Assembly: GCA_014302835.1 (NCBI GenBank)
Contig: CP060294.1
Span: 372,001 to 436,000, forward strand
Length of the DNA: 64,000 nt
Reading direction: 5' to 3'
Source of the DNA: Pedobacter sp. PAMC26386
GTDB lineage: Bacteria > Bacteroidota > Bacteroidia > Sphingobacteriales > Sphingobacteriaceae
The notes below the pieces were generated by a model. It was not told where the DNA came from, ran no database searches, and saw only the letters and a program-made list of their open reading frames with translations. Each line of letters begins with the position of its first letter. Positions within the stretch are counted from its first letter, which is position 1. A program made the position numbers and the translations under genes. Below, piece after piece: positions 18,835 through 27,854 of the stretch.

Positions 18835-18919
18835 TACTCAGAGCGGGAATCGAACCCGCACGACTTTTAAGGTCACAGGATTTTAAGTCCTGCGTGTCTA
18901 CCAGTTCCACCATCTGAGC
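18835..18919 (-). tRNA. tRNA-Leu (anticodon TAA), copy 1
   Basis: An 85-base class II tRNA read on the minus strand. Acceptor arms GCTCAGA and TCTGAGT pair with discriminator A. The anticodon loop CTTAAAA gives TAA. A variable arm and the GGTTCGATTCC T-loop region are present. CCA is not encoded. Confidence 0.95.
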
Positions 18920-18970
18920 AGGTGTTAAACCTTTTAAAAATAAAAACCTTCTGTTAAAGGAAGGCTTTAG

Positions 18971-19043
<73 letters not shown>

Positions 19044-19063
19044 ATTGGTATGGTATTACGGTT

Positions 19064-19081
19064 CTGTATAACTTTATACAG
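19064..19081. repeat. spacer hairpin between tRNA pairs
   Basis: ctgtata / tatacag, a 7-bp perfect stem with a 4-base loop between tRNA-Leu copy 2 and tRNA-Gly copy 1; likely a processing structure in the polycistronic precursor. Confidence 0.4.
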
Positions 19082-19086
19082 TTGAG

Positions 19087-19171
19087 TACTCAGAGCGGGA
19101 ATCGAACCCGCACGACTTTTAAGGTCACAGGATTTTAAGTCCTGCGTGTCTACCAGTTCCACCATCTGAGC
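19087..19171 (-). tRNA. tRNA-Leu (anticodon TAA), copy 2
   Basis: Same 85-base sequence as copy 1 as far as read, on the same strand and 252 bases away. With tRNA-Gly copy 2 it forms the first repeat unit of the cluster. Confidence 0.95.
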
Positions 19172-19190
19172 AGGTGTTAACCTTTTAAAT

Positions 19191-19217
19191 AAATACCTTC
19201 TGGTAAAGAAGGTATTT
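19191..19217. repeat. spacer hairpin between tRNA-Gly and tRNA-Leu copy 2
   Basis: aaataccttc (19191-19200) and gaaggtattt (19208-19217) form a perfect 10-bp stem. The equivalent spacer of the other unit (around 18947-18968) holds a similar cctt/aagg stem, so the structure was duplicated with the tRNAs. Confidence 0.5.
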
Positions 19218-19219
19218 AG

Positions 19220-19292
<73 letters not shown>

Positions 19293-19373
19293 ATTGGTTT
19301 TAGTAACATCATCCGATGTTTCCCCCACTTCTATAAGGTTTAAAACTGTATACCTTGTTTCCGTTTGGGATTG

Positions 19374-19403
19374 CAAATATAAGCACATTTATATTACTGT
19401 CAA
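19374..19403 (-). promoter_or_regulatory. promoter of the tRNA operon
   Basis: On the minus strand TTGACA (19398-19403) is followed, 19 bases after the TTG, by TATATTTG (19374-19381). This fits the Bacteroidota primary-sigma consensus (TTTG-N19-21-TAnnTTTG) very well. Predicted start near 19369, giving a ~77-base leader before tRNA-Gly. Confidence 0.75.
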
Positions 19404-19429
19404 GTTATTTTTAATAAAAAAAACAAGTA

Positions 19430-19942
19430 TTAACTTAAGTTATTGTCCTTCAGTACTTCAGAAACCAAATTATTTTCAAACCCTTTCCCCATAAGGTAGG
19501 TAATCAGCTTGTATTTCCGTTTATAGGCATCTTTTTCTACTAAAACTGCTGATTTTTTCTCTGCGGCGGCGAGGATAGTTTTTAAATAATCGTCATAATC
19601 GATCGTCTTTAATGCTTTTAAAATCATCTTTTCCGGAATTTTTTTCAATTTAAGCCCCTGCTTGATCTTAATCTTTCCCCATTTTTTGATATTAAACTTG
19701 CCGGATACATAGGCCATGGCAAATCTTTCTTCATTTAGAAAATTAGTCAGAATTAATTCAGTGATTATTTCTTCCACTTCATCAGACCTCAGTCCCCAGT
19801 CGTACAATTTATTTCTGATCTCTTGTTGTGCGCGCTCCTGATAGGCGCAATAACTTTCGGCCTTTACTAAAGCAGTTCTTTTATCCAGGGCAGGTTTTGA
19901 GTATTCTTTTTCCATAGCTAAGTCAGCGACAAATATCTGCAT
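19430..19942 (-). CDS. recX: regulatory protein RecX
   Basis: 170 residues of the RecX family, which binds RecA filaments and limits their activity. Typical three-helix repeats are visible: ALVKAESYCAYQERAQQEIRNKLYDWG (about 25-51), IITELILTNFLNEERFAMAYVSGKF (about 59-83) and the KWGKIKIKQGLKLKKI segment near 87-102. The start could be ATG 19942 or the internal ATG ten codons later (MEKEYSK), which matches the usual family N-terminus. Divergent from murF-alr with a ~38-base spacer. recA is not in the window. Confidence 0.9.
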   Translation of the reverse strand: MQIFVADLAMEKEYSKPALDKRTALVKAESYCAYQERAQQEIRNKLYDWGLRSDEVEEIITELILTNFLNEERFAMAYVSGKFNIKKWGKIKIKQGLKLKKIPEKMILKALKTIDYDDYLKTILAAAEKKSAVLVEKDAYKRKYKLITYLMGKGFENNLVSEVLKDNNLS

Positions 19943-19980
19943 TATTATCCTAAACAGTTTCTTAACTTTAGCCCCAATAG

Positions 19981-22452
19981 ATGATCCCGGTAATGAGTGA
20001 AATTAACTACACTATTCAGCAGCTTGCTGAACTTTTGAATATAAAAACCTTCGAACTAAAATATCCGGCTTTAATCAATAGTCTGCTTATAGATAGCCGT
20101 ATTGTTATCAATCCGGAAACGTCCCTGTTTTTTGCGATCTCCGCAACCAGGGACGGTCATGAATTTATTGCTGAAGCTTACGCAAACGGAATTAAAAACT
20201 TTGTCATCAGTAAACCTGAATACCTTCCTGCTTTTCCTGATGCTAATTTTCTTTTGGTACCTGATGTACAAGCAGCTTTACAGCAGATCGCAGCAGACCA
20301 TCGTAAAAAGTTTGATCTTGAAGTTATCGCTATTACAGGCAGTAATGGTAAAACAGTTGTTAAAGAGTGGCTATACCAGTTATTGTCAGCAGACTTCACG
20401 ATTGTCCGAAGCCCGAAAAGTTTTAATTCTCAGCTAGGGGTATCATTATCTGTATGGCAGATAGATAAAGAACATAACCTTGGGATTTTTGAAGCCGGTA
20501 TTTCTAAAAGCGGAGAAATGCAAAACCTGGCCGGTATTATTCAGCCTACTATAGGTATTCTGACTAACATCAGAGAAGCACATGCCGAAGGTTTTAGCTC
20601 ATCTTCAGAAAAACTAAAAGAGAAACTGAAGTTATTCACAGGCGTAAAACTTTTTATTTACAGCCCTGAATATACCGGAACGATTGCTCCCGAAGATTTA
20701 CCCGGGGAGAAAAAGTTCTCCTGGAGTACACAGACCGATGCAGATTTATCTATCCTGTTCGTAGAACCGATCAACGGCCAAAGTTATATCAAAGCCTTAT
20801 ATCAAAAAGAAGAAATTGAATGTCTGATTCCTTTTAGTGACAGGGCTTCAATAGAAAACGGAATTATCTGCTGGGCTACGCTATTAGCTATGGGATATAC
20901 TCCAGAACAAGCTGACCTCCGTTTAGAGCGGCTGACGGCTGTCAATATGCGTTTGGAATTGAAGAACGGTATCAATCAATGCTCTATCATTGATGATTCT
21001 TACAGTGCCGATATCTCCTCTTTGTCTATTGCGCTTGACTTTTTAAACCTGCAAAACCAGCATCCGGTAAAAACGGTAATTTTGTCAGACCTGTTGCAGA
21101 CCGGTAAAACTGATATAGAGCTGTACACCGAAATTGCAGTATTGTTGAAACAAAAACAGATTAACAGGCTGATAGGAATCGGACCGCACATCTCTGCTTT
21201 GGCTTCACTCTTTGATATGGAGCAATCATTTTATGAGAGTACACAAGAGTTCATTGATGAATTTCCGACTATAACTTTTAACAATGAAACTATTCTGGTT
21301 AAAGGAGCAAGGCGATTTGAGTTCGAAAGAATCAGTAAACTCCTGACACAAAAGGTTCATGGAACAGTGATGGAAATTGATTTAAATGCACTGGCCAGTA
21401 ACCTGAAGTTTTATAAATCCAAACTAAAACCCGGAGTGAAGGTGATGGCTATGGTGAAGGCTTTTTCTTATGGAAGCGGAAGTTTTGAGATCGCAAATCT
21501 GCTGCAATACCATCAGGTAGATTACCTTGCCGTCGCTTATACAGATGAAGGGATTGCCTTAAGGAAAGCAGGAATCACTTTGCCGGTTATGGTCATGAGT
21601 CCTGAGCCCTTCGCTTTTGAAGCTATTCTGAAGTATAAACTGGAACCGGAACTTTATAATATTGATATCCTGAAAGCATTTATTGCTTTCTTGCCAGATA
21701 CACAAAAAGCTTATCCTGTGCATATTAAAATTGATACAGGAATGCACCGACTGGGGTTTGAAGAACCAGATTTGCCAGAATTGTTATTTCTGCTAGCCCA
21801 GACAAAAAAGATAAAAGTAGTCTCTGCTTTCTCACATCTTGCAGGTAGTGAAGACGAACAGCATGATGAATTTACTGCCTACCAGGTGAAAACCTATCTT
21901 CACCTGAGTGGAGAAATCCGCAAGGGGCTGGGCTACGATTTCATCAGGCATATTTCCAATACTTCAGCAATTACCCGGCATCCGGAGGCACAGCTGGATA
22001 TGGTCAGATTAGGGATAGGTTTATACGGTTTTGATAGTGGACTGAAAGATAAAAGTGGTTTGCGCACCGTAGCTGCCTTGAAGACAACCGTTACACAGCT
22101 AAAAACATTAGGCCCAAAAGACACCGTAGGTTATGGCCGCTGGGGAGTTTTGCCAGAAGGCGGAACGACTGCAACAGTTAAAATTGGTTATGCTGATGGC
22201 TATCGCAGATCGTTTGGTCATGGGGTAGGGAAGATGCTGATCAATGGTAAGTTAGCCCCTGTATTAGGCGTGATTGCGATGGATATGTGTATGCTGGATG
22301 TAACAGGAATTGAAGTTAAAACCGGAGATGAAGTAATCGTCTTTAATCATGAGCTGACAGTTGCCGATTTAGCCACACAGATTGATACGATTCCCTATGA
22401 GATTTTAACAAATATCTCACAAAGGGTAAAACGCATCTATTTTTATGAGTAG
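19981..22452 (+). CDS. murF-alr: bifunctional MurF (UDP-MurNAc-tripeptide:D-Ala-D-Ala ligase) / alanine racemase
   Basis: 823 residues with two enzymes fused. The N-terminal ~455 residues are a Mur ligase: ATP loop ITGSNGKT at 118-125, then central and C-terminal ligase domains. From about 461 the protein is a fold-III alanine racemase: PLP lysine K493 in MVKAFSYG, IDTGMHRLGF near 582 and the GYADGY motif around 736. One cytoplasmic protein thus makes D-Ala and adds D-Ala-D-Ala to the peptidoglycan precursor. The fusion is known in Bacteroidota. The start at 19981 or at ATG 19993 (MSEINYT) are both possible. DUF502 follows after 9 bases. Confidence 0.95.
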   Translation: MIPVMSEINYTIQQLAELLNIKTFELKYPALINSLLIDSRIVINPETSLFFAISATRDGHEFIAEAYANGIKNFVISKPEYLPAFPDANFLLVPDVQAALQQIAADHRKKFDLEVIAITGSNGKTVVKEWLYQLLSADFTIVRSPKSFNSQLGVSLSVWQIDKEHNLGIFEAGISKSGEMQNLAGIIQPTIGILTNIREAHAEGFSSSSEKLKEKLKLFTGVKLFIYSPEYTGTIAPEDLPGEKKFSWSTQTDADLSILFVEPINGQSYIKALYQKEEIECLIPFSDRASIENGIICWATLLAMGYTPEQADLRLERLTAVNMRLELKNGINQCSIIDDSYSADISSLSIALDFLNLQNQHPVKTVILSDLLQTGKTDIELYTEIAVLLKQKQINRLIGIGPHISALASLFDMEQSFYESTQEFIDEFPTITFNNETILVKGARRFEFERISKLLTQKVHGTVMEIDLNALASNLKFYKSKLKPGVKVMAMVKAFSYGSGSFEIANLLQYHQVDYLAVAYTDEGIALRKAGITLPVMVMSPEPFAFEAILKYKLEPELYNIDILKAFIAFLPDTQKAYPVHIKIDTGMHRLGFEEPDLPELLFLLAQTKKIKVVSAFSHLAGSEDEQHDEFTAYQVKTYLHLSGEIRKGLGYDFIRHISNTSAITRHPEAQLDMVRLGIGLYGFDSGLKDKSGLRTVAALKTTVTQLKTLGPKDTVGYGRWGVLPEGGTTATVKIGYADGYRRSFGHGVGKMLINGKLAPVLGVIAMDMCMLDVTGIEVKTGDEVIVFNHELTVADLATQIDTIPYEILTNISQRVKRIYFYE

Positions 22453-22461
22453 TTTTGTGTT

Positions 22462-23052
22462 ATGAATAGGATTGGGAAGGCACTGTTAAATTACCTGATT
22501 AAGGGTTTATTGATTGTATTGCCTATAGCGTTAAGTATTTACATTGTAATATGGGCTGTGACGACAGTTGATAGCTGGTTGAATGTGAATAATATTCTGG
22601 GTGTTGATCCAAGAACAGGAGAAAGCCGCAATATTCCCGGTTTAGGGCTTGCTCTGGTTATTGCATTGATATTGACAGCAGGGATTTTTGTGACGAATTT
22701 CGTGACAGAACCTATGTACAATTGGTTTAACCGTTGGATGAACCGGCTACCAGGACTGAATTTTATCTATTCCTCCATTAAAGATCTTACAGAAGCATTT
22801 GTTGGGGATGAAAAGAAATTTAATCACCCTGTTTTAGTAGAGATGACGGCTGATATTAAAAGAATTGGATTTTTAACGCAGAATGATCTGTCATCGATAG
22901 GGTTACCCGGAGATTGTGTCGTTTATTTTCCTTTTTCCTACTCTTTTGCAGGACAGGTTTGTGTAGTCTCTAAAGACAAAATAAAAGAATTGAAGATGAA
23001 TGCTGCTGATGCTATGAAACTGGTTGTATCAGGAGGGGTTAGTCATATCTAA
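22462..23052 (+). CDS. DUF502 family membrane protein
   Basis: 196 residues with two hydrophobic segments (about 9-33 and 59-77), then the DUF502 core: NRLPGLNFIYSSIKDLTEAFVG (about 93-114) and GLPGDCVVYFPFSYSFAGQ (about 148-166). Molecular function is unknown. It follows murF-alr closely, suggesting an envelope role. Its stop codon overlaps the start of a terminator stem. Confidence 0.85.
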   Translation: MNRIGKALLNYLIKGLLIVLPIALSIYIVIWAVTTVDSWLNVNNILGVDPRTGESRNIPGLGLALVIALILTAGIFVTNFVTEPMYNWFNRWMNRLPGLNFIYSSIKDLTEAFVGDEKKFNHPVLVEMTADIKRIGFLTQNDLSSIGLPGDCVVYFPFSYSFAGQVCVVSKDKIKELKMNAADAMKLVVSGGVSHI

Positions 23053-23061
23053 CTAACCCCT
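23034..23061. terminator. bidirectional terminator overlapping the DUF502 stop
   Basis: aggggttagt (23034-23043) and actaacccct (23052-23061) form a perfect 10-bp stem with an 8-base loop, between the convergent DUF502 and LOG-family genes. Confidence 0.7.
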
Positions 23062-23074
23062 GCTAAGTCATCTT

Positions 23075-23782
23075 CTAGAAATTTGGTTTCAGAACGTATT
23101 TATCGTAGAATCTGAAGATATGTTCTGTTGCTTCTTCTGCGGTATCCGCTAATCTGAACAGATTTAAATCTTCTGCATGGATATTATGTTCTTTCTCTAG
23201 CATCGTGTTTTTGATCCAGTCAATTAAGCCACCCCAATAATCTTTACCTAATAGAACGATAGGGAAACGTGCAATTTTACCAGTCTGAATTAAAGTAATC
23301 GCTTCAAATAATTCGTCCATTGTGCCCATTCCACCAGGTAATACGATGAATCCCTGTGAGTATTTCATGAACATAACTTTTCTTACAAAGAAGTAATCAA
23401 ATTGCAGCAATTTGTTATGGTCAACATACTTATTGTGGAACTGCTCAAAAGGCAGATCAATGTTAAGTCCTACAGACTTACCACCATTGGTATGTGCACC
23501 TTTATTACCAGCTTCCATGATACCAGGACCACCACCAGTAATTACCCCATACCCACGGTCAGTCAGTAATTTACCGCAGTCAACGGCCATCTGGTAATAC
23601 TTATTGGATTCAGCAGTTCTTGCAGAACCAAAAATAGATACACAGGGGCCAATCTTAGCCAGCTTCTCAAAGCCGTCTACAAACTCAGCCATTATTTTGA
23701 AGATTTGCCAAGAGTCCGTAACTTTGATCTCCTGCCAGTTTTTGTTTTCAAACGCGCTTCTTATTTTCTCTTCACTCGTCAT
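23075..23782 (-). CDS. LOG-family protein (TIGR00730; nucleotide 5'-monophosphate phosphoribohydrolase-like)
   Basis: 235 residues with a Rossmann-like fold. The signature motifs are GGGPGIMEAGNKGA (about 79-92) and PGGMGTMDELFE (about 148-159), the PGGxGTxxE active site of LOG/lysine-decarboxylase-like proteins. Characterised members cleave AMP or cytokinin nucleotides to base and ribose 5-phosphate. The true substrate here is unproven. It lies 19 bases after the sodium:solute symporter gene on the same strand, so the pair may be co-transcribed. Confidence 0.88.
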   Translation of the reverse strand: MTSEEKIRSAFENKNWQEIKVTDSWQIFKIMAEFVDGFEKLAKIGPCVSIFGSARTAESNKYYQMAVDCGKLLTDRGYGVITGGGPGIMEAGNKGAHTNGGKSVGLNIDLPFEQFHNKYVDHNKLLQFDYFFVRKVMFMKYSQGFIVLPGGMGTMDELFEAITLIQTGKIARFPIVLLGKDYWGGLIDWIKNTMLEKEHNIHAEDLNLFRLADTAEEATEHIFRFYDKYVLKPNF

Positions 23783-23801
23783 TATTATGCTTATTTATAT
23801 T

Positions 23802-25280
23802 TTAAAATTTAGTTTGGTCAACAGTACTTTTTCCTGTGACCCAAAGTAGTAAAAATGTAATCAAACCGTTTAGTACAATGAGTTCAAAACTCATCGCATA
23901 ACCAAACCATTTCACACTGTGTGTATTGATTACAAAACACAACACAGGGGATGCGAGACACAGATAAGGTACTAATTTATCTGTAACTGCCCTTTTTGTC
24001 AGCATCCCAAAGGCAAATAAACCTAACAGAGGGCCATATGTATAACCTGCTGCGGTAAATATAGAATTTACAACTGAATCATCATTTATAGTCTTAAAGA
24101 CCATAATGACCACCACCATAACCACTGAAAACCCAATATGCACCCAATGACGCTGGTTGACCAGTTTAGGATCATTCTGGTCCTTCTTTTTGTCAAAATG
24201 CAGAAAATCTACACAAAAGGAAGTGGTCAGGGCTGTCAATGCAGAATCCGTAGTAGCGAATGTTGCAGCGGTTAAACCCAGCATGAATATGATTCCTGGA
24301 ATGATATTCAAATGGTTTAAAGCAATTTCAGGGTAAAGATGATCTGGTGTTTTTAAGTCAGCAACTGCTATGCCATTTTTTGCAGCATAGAGATAGAGTA
24401 AGGCCCCTACACTCAGAAAAAATATATTCATGATCACAAATACACCTGTAAAAGTGAACATATTTTTCTGTGCTTCCCCAATAGTTTTCATACTCAGGTT
24501 CTTTTGCATCAGGTCCTGATCAAGTCCTACCATTGCAATGGTAACAAAAATACCCCCCAAAAACTGCTTAATAAAGTGAGTCTTGGTTCCCATGAAATCT
24601 TCCCAGAAGAATATTTTTGAATAACTGCTGTTCTTTACTGCTTCAAAAGTACCTGCAATATCCAGGTGCAGGGATTTGGAGATAAATATGATCGAAAGTA
24701 CGACAGATAATAACAGAAATACGGTTTGCATTGTATCAGTGATAATGATAGTTTTAAGACCGCCTTTATGTGTATAAACCCAGATCAGTATGAGGCAGAG
24801 TACTATGGTGAGCCAGAAAGGGACATTCCAGGCATCAAAAATGAATTTCTGTAAGACGATGGCTACCAGGTATAGTCTAAAAGCAGAGCCGATGGTTCTG
24901 GAAATCAGAAAGATTACCGCACCAGTTTTATAACTGTAAGCTCCTAACCTTTTTTCCAGGTAAGTATAAATGGAAATCAGGTTCATCCGGTAATAGAGCG
25001 GAAGCAGGACTGTGGCTATAATCACAAAACCCACCGCATTACCCAATACAAACTGGAAATAGCCAAATTCACTTTTCCCTACAGCACCAGGCACAGAGAT
25101 AAAGGTTACCCCGGAAAGGGCTGTCCCAATCATTCCAAAGGCTACCAGGTACCACTTTGAATTGCGGTTTGCAATAAAAAATGAGGCGTTGTCAGACGAG
25201 TTTCTGGAGGTGAAATAGGCTACTCCTATTAATAGGGCAAAATATCCTAATAGAAAGGATAAAAGTATGGCGGGAGTCAT
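23802..25280 (-). CDS. sodium:solute symporter (SSS family)
   Basis: 492 residues with about 13 hydrophobic spans along the whole length, the LeuT-fold layout of the SSS family. The GMIGTALSGVTFISVPGAVG segment (about 49-68) is the family's early helix region, and LGLTAATFATTDSALTALTTSFCVDF (about 330-355) carries the conserved Ser/Asp-rich sodium-site helix. The substrate cannot be told. Divergent from the Xre/RES pair; upstream of the LOG-family gene in a probable operon. Confidence 0.9.
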   Translation of the reverse strand: MTPAILLSFLLGYFALLIGVAYFTSRNSSDNASFFIANRNSKWYLVAFGMIGTALSGVTFISVPGAVGKSEFGYFQFVLGNAVGFVIIATVLLPLYYRMNLISIYTYLEKRLGAYSYKTGAVIFLISRTIGSAFRLYLVAIVLQKFIFDAWNVPFWLTIVLCLILIWVYTHKGGLKTIIITDTMQTVFLLLSVVLSIIFISKSLHLDIAGTFEAVKNSSYSKIFFWEDFMGTKTHFIKQFLGGIFVTIAMVGLDQDLMQKNLSMKTIGEAQKNMFTFTGVFVIMNIFFLSVGALLYLYAAKNGIAVADLKTPDHLYPEIALNHLNIIPGIIFMLGLTAATFATTDSALTALTTSFCVDFLHFDKKKDQNDPKLVNQRHWVHIGFSVVMVVVIMVFKTINDDSVVNSIFTAAGYTYGPLLGLFAFGMLTKRAVTDKLVPYLCLASPVLCFVINTHSVKWFGYAMSFELIVLNGLITFLLLWVTGKSTVDQTKF

Positions 25281-25337
25281 ATATAATTATACTTTAGGAG
25301 CTAAATGTAAGAAAATCATCCTCTAAAAATCAAAAGC

Positions 25338-25370
25338 CTGTTTAAAAAAAATCCAATAATTTTTAAACAG
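25338..25370. repeat. CTGTTTAAAAA hairpin in divergent spacer
   Basis: ctgtttaaaaa (25338-25348) and tttttaaacag (25360-25370) pair perfectly over 11 bp. It lies between two divergent genes, so it is not an obvious terminator; see the GTTTAAA motif family. Confidence 0.5.
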
Positions 25371-25389
25371 CGGTCTTTTAAGAGCGGTC
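25369..25389. promoter_or_regulatory. AGCGGTC direct repeat, possible antitoxin operator
   Basis: AGCGGTC occurs at 25369-25375 and 25383-25389 upstream of the Xre antitoxin gene. Toxin-antitoxin operons are usually autoregulated, so this short repeat is a possible binding site. Speculative. Confidence 0.25.
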
Positions 25390-25454
25390 AAAGTTAAATA
25401 TAATTTAAGCTTCGATATAATAAATACGACATATTATCCTTATATTTAGTCAAA

Positions 25455-25901
25455 ATGTCGGTTATGATTTATGAGAACAACCTGGTCTACCTATTAGGTG
25501 GGACAGATCTTATCCTTGAAAAAATTAAGTCTGCATTTGATTTAATTACGCTGAGTAATAAAGGAATAAAAAAAGCATCTCTGGATGCGTTAGTCGGACA
25601 TATGGGGATGACTAAGAAAAACTTTGCCGAAGATATCCTCAATCTATCTGTTAAAACTCTGGAGAGAAAAAAAGCAGATGATCTGCTGGATAAATATACG
25701 ACTTCGCATGTGATAGAGGTTGCAAAAGTGGTTGCCCATGCACTTGATGTTTTTGAAGATGAGGAAAAGGTGAAGAAATGGTTAAATACACCAAATAGAG
25801 CGCTTAATCAAATGAAACCCCTGGAGTTGTTCTACATTCCAACAGGACTGGCTATGGTGAATAATGTTTTGGGCAGGATTGAAGAAGGAGTTTACTCTTA
25901 A
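25455..25901 (+). CDS. Xre/MbcA/ParS-type antitoxin (DUF2384)
   Basis: 148 residues. The N-terminal ~75 residues form an Xre-like helical domain (KKASLDALVGHMGMTKKNFAEDILNLSVKTLERKK, about 38-72). The C-terminal part, AKVVAHALDVFEDEEKVKKWLNTPNRALNQMKPLELF (about 93-129), is the DUF2384 toxin-binding domain, which neutralises RES toxins by blocking their active site. The stop shares one base with the ATG of the RES gene, so translation is coupled. Confidence 0.9.
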   Translation: MSVMIYENNLVYLLGGTDLILEKIKSAFDLITLSNKGIKKASLDALVGHMGMTKKNFAEDILNLSVKTLERKKADDLLDKYTTSHVIEVAKVVAHALDVFEDEEKVKKWLNTPNRALNQMKPLELFYIPTGLAMVNNVLGRIEEGVYS

Positions 25902-26365
25902 TGATTGTCTATCGGATTGCAAAAACAAAAAAGCGGGCAACTGACTTGTCAGGGATGGGAGCCTATAGGGAGGGGGGGCGGTGGAATAACTCTGGTACCT
26001 ATATGTTATATGCCAGTGAAAACAGCTCCTTAGCCTATCTTGAAAACCTGGTTCATTTTGAAGCAGGAATTATTCCTCCAAACCTTTATTTGATGAGTAT
26101 TGAAATTAAGGCAGATGACGCGCTGATTTATACACTTCCTGATCAAATCTATCCAAAATCCTGGCAGGAAATAGGTAGTCTTCAGAATAAGAAAATAGGG
26201 GATGAGCTGATGGATCAGCGGAAATATATAGCCATTAAAGTTAGGTCTGCTATCAATAAGCTGGAACACAATTATTTATTGAATCCACTATTTCCTGGAT
26301 ACCACGATCTTGTTGTCGTTAGTCTGATTGAAGAACTGGATGTCGATATAAGACTTGTAAGATAA
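25901..26365 (+). CDS. RES-domain toxin
   Basis: 154 residues, almost entirely a RES domain. The defining Arg (REGGRWN, R27) and Glu (LAYLENLVHF, E48) are visible, together with YASENSSLAYLE, and Ser lies in the C-terminal VVVSLIEEL. Characterised RES toxins (MbcT, Res) degrade NAD+ in the cytoplasm and halt growth until bound by the Xre-type partner. It overlaps the antitoxin gene by one base, the standard antitoxin-first order. Nothing looks truncated, so the pair is likely functional. Confidence 0.9.
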   Translation: MIVYRIAKTKKRATDLSGMGAYREGGRWNNSGTYMLYASENSSLAYLENLVHFEAGIIPPNLYLMSIEIKADDALIYTLPDQIYPKSWQEIGSLQNKKIGDELMDQRKYIAIKVRSAINKLEHNYLLNPLFPGYHDLVVVSLIEELDVDIRLVR

Positions 26366-26400
26366 AATTTAAACACGCTTAAAATAACAGAAGATAAATA

Positions 26401-26408
26401 TAAATTTG
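26401..26408 (+). promoter_or_regulatory. candidate -7 element directly before recR
   Basis: TAAATTTG matches TAnnTTTG exactly and ends 4 bases before the recR ATG, which would put the transcription start at or beside the start codon. No good -33 element is seen. Confidence 0.3.
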
Positions 26409-26412
26409 TAAG

Positions 26413-27030
26413 ATGAACTTTTCTTCCAAGCTTCTCGAAGATGCTGTTAATGAATTTTCTAAATTACCTGGTGTAGGCCAAAAGACCGCGTTGCGTCTGG
26501 TACTGCATTTATTGAATCAGGAACAAGAGGAAGTTGATACTTTTGGCAATTCCATGATCAGGTTAAGAAGAGATATTAAACACTGTAATATTTGCCATAA
26601 TATATCAGATTTGCCAGTTTGCGGAATCTGTTCTGCCCCGAAAAGGGAAAAGGAAGTGATTTGCGTGGTAGAAGATACTCGAGATGTCATGGCTGTAGAA
26701 AATACCTCTCAATACTTTGGTGTCTATCACGTATTAGGTGGCTTGATTTCTCCAATGGATGGTATCGGGCCCTCAGATCTGTTTATTGATTCACTGGTTC
26801 AGCGCGTTGCGACAACCCCTGTAAAAGAGATTATCCTGGCATTAAGTGCAACTATGGAAGGAGATACCACACTTTTTTATCTCTATAAAAGACTTAAAGA
26901 TTTTCAGATACCTATTACCACGATTGCCCGCGGAATTGCTTTTGGCGGTGAACTGGAGTATGCAGATGAAATTACACTAGGCCGCTCAATCGTAACAAGA
27001 GTACCCTACGTCAACTCAATAATCAAATAA
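26413..27030 (+). CDS. recR: recombination mediator RecR
   Basis: 205 residues, the normal length of RecR, which loads RecA in the RecFOR pathway. It has the N-terminal helix-hairpin-helix ([20 protein letters not shown], about 15-34), a four-Cys zinc finger ([16 protein letters not shown], about 57-72) and the Toprim domain beginning [15 protein letters not shown]. The next gene starts 5 bases after its stop, so it leads a short run of same-strand genes (SDR, hydrolase). Confidence 0.96.
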   Translation: MNFSSKLLEDAVNEFSKLPGVGQKTALRLVLHLLNQEQEEVDTFGNSMIRLRRDIKHCNICHNISDLPVCGICSAPKREKEVICVVEDTRDVMAVENTSQYFGVYHVLGGLISPMDGIGPSDLFIDSLVQRVATTPVKEIILALSATMEGDTTLFYLYKRLKDFQIPITTIARGIAFGGELEYADEITLGRSIVTRVPYVNSIIK

Positions 27031-27035
27031 TCACG

Positions 27036-27851
27036 ATGGATTTTAAGAATAAAGTAGTCATTATTACCGGTGCATCATCGGGGATAGGAAAATCATGTGC
27101 TGAAGAATTTGCTAAACGCGGTGCAAACTTAGTTTTGGCGGCCAGACAATTTGTGACTTTATGTGAGGTTACAGCAGATCTGGAAAAAATATATGGGATT
27201 AAAGCTCTGGCCATACAGGCCGATGTAAGCAAAGAAGCAGATTGTGAAGAGTTAATTAAACGTGCCTTGCTAACCTTCGGAAGAGTTGATGTGCTGGTCA
27301 ATAATGCAGGATTATCTATGCGCGCATTATTTAATGAACTGGATTTATCAGTGCTGAAAAACCTGATGGATGTTAATTTCTGGGGCACCGTTTATTGTAC
27401 AAAATATGTATTACCAGAAATTCTTAAGACTAAAGGAAGCATAATTGGCGTTTCTTCTATTGCAGGCTATCGTGGTTTGCCTGGCAGAACAGGTTATTCG
27501 GCATCGAAATTTGCGATGAATGGATTTATGGAAGCGTTGAGGACCGAGTTATTACATACAGGTGTACATGTGATGGTTGCTTGTCCAGGTTTTACAGCTT
27601 CAAATATCCGTGTTGCTGCTTTAGCAAAAGATGGTCAGTCTCATGGGGAGACCAGTATGGAAGAAGGTAAAATGATGTCATCAGCGCAAGTTGCAATCAA
27701 TATCGTGAATGGGGTAGCTGCACGTAAGCGCACGCTAGTCATGACCGGGCAAGGAAAGCTGACTGTATGGATCAATAAACTGTTCCCTGCATTGGCTGAT
27801 AAATTGGTGTTTAATCACTTTACAAAAGAGAAAAATGCCTTAATTAAATAA
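27036..27851 (+). CDS. short-chain dehydrogenase/reductase (SDR)
   Basis: 271 residues of classical SDR. TGASSGIG at 11-18 binds the cofactor, NNAG is near 89, catalytic Ser lies in SSIAG near 141, and YSASK (154-158) holds Tyr and Lys. The substrate is unknown. It is 5 bases after recR and 3 bases before an alpha/beta hydrolase gene, so it belongs to a three-gene operon. Confidence 0.9.
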   Translation: MDFKNKVVIITGASSGIGKSCAEEFAKRGANLVLAARQFVTLCEVTADLEKIYGIKALAIQADVSKEADCEELIKRALLTFGRVDVLVNNAGLSMRALFNELDLSVLKNLMDVNFWGTVYCTKYVLPEILKTKGSIIGVSSIAGYRGLPGRTGYSASKFAMNGFMEALRTELLHTGVHVMVACPGFTASNIRVAALAKDGQSHGETSMEEGKMMSSAQVAINIVNGVAARKRTLVMTGQGKLTVWINKLFPALADKLVFNHFTKEKNALIK

Positions 27852-27854
27852 GGA

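Noticed and set aside
25338..25370. Reading the hairpin as a terminator
   Set aside because: It lies between two divergent genes, so no transcript ends there on either strand by the gene layout.
27023..27388. 121-codon open frame opposite the SDR gene
   Set aside because: Antisense shadow with no family resemblance.
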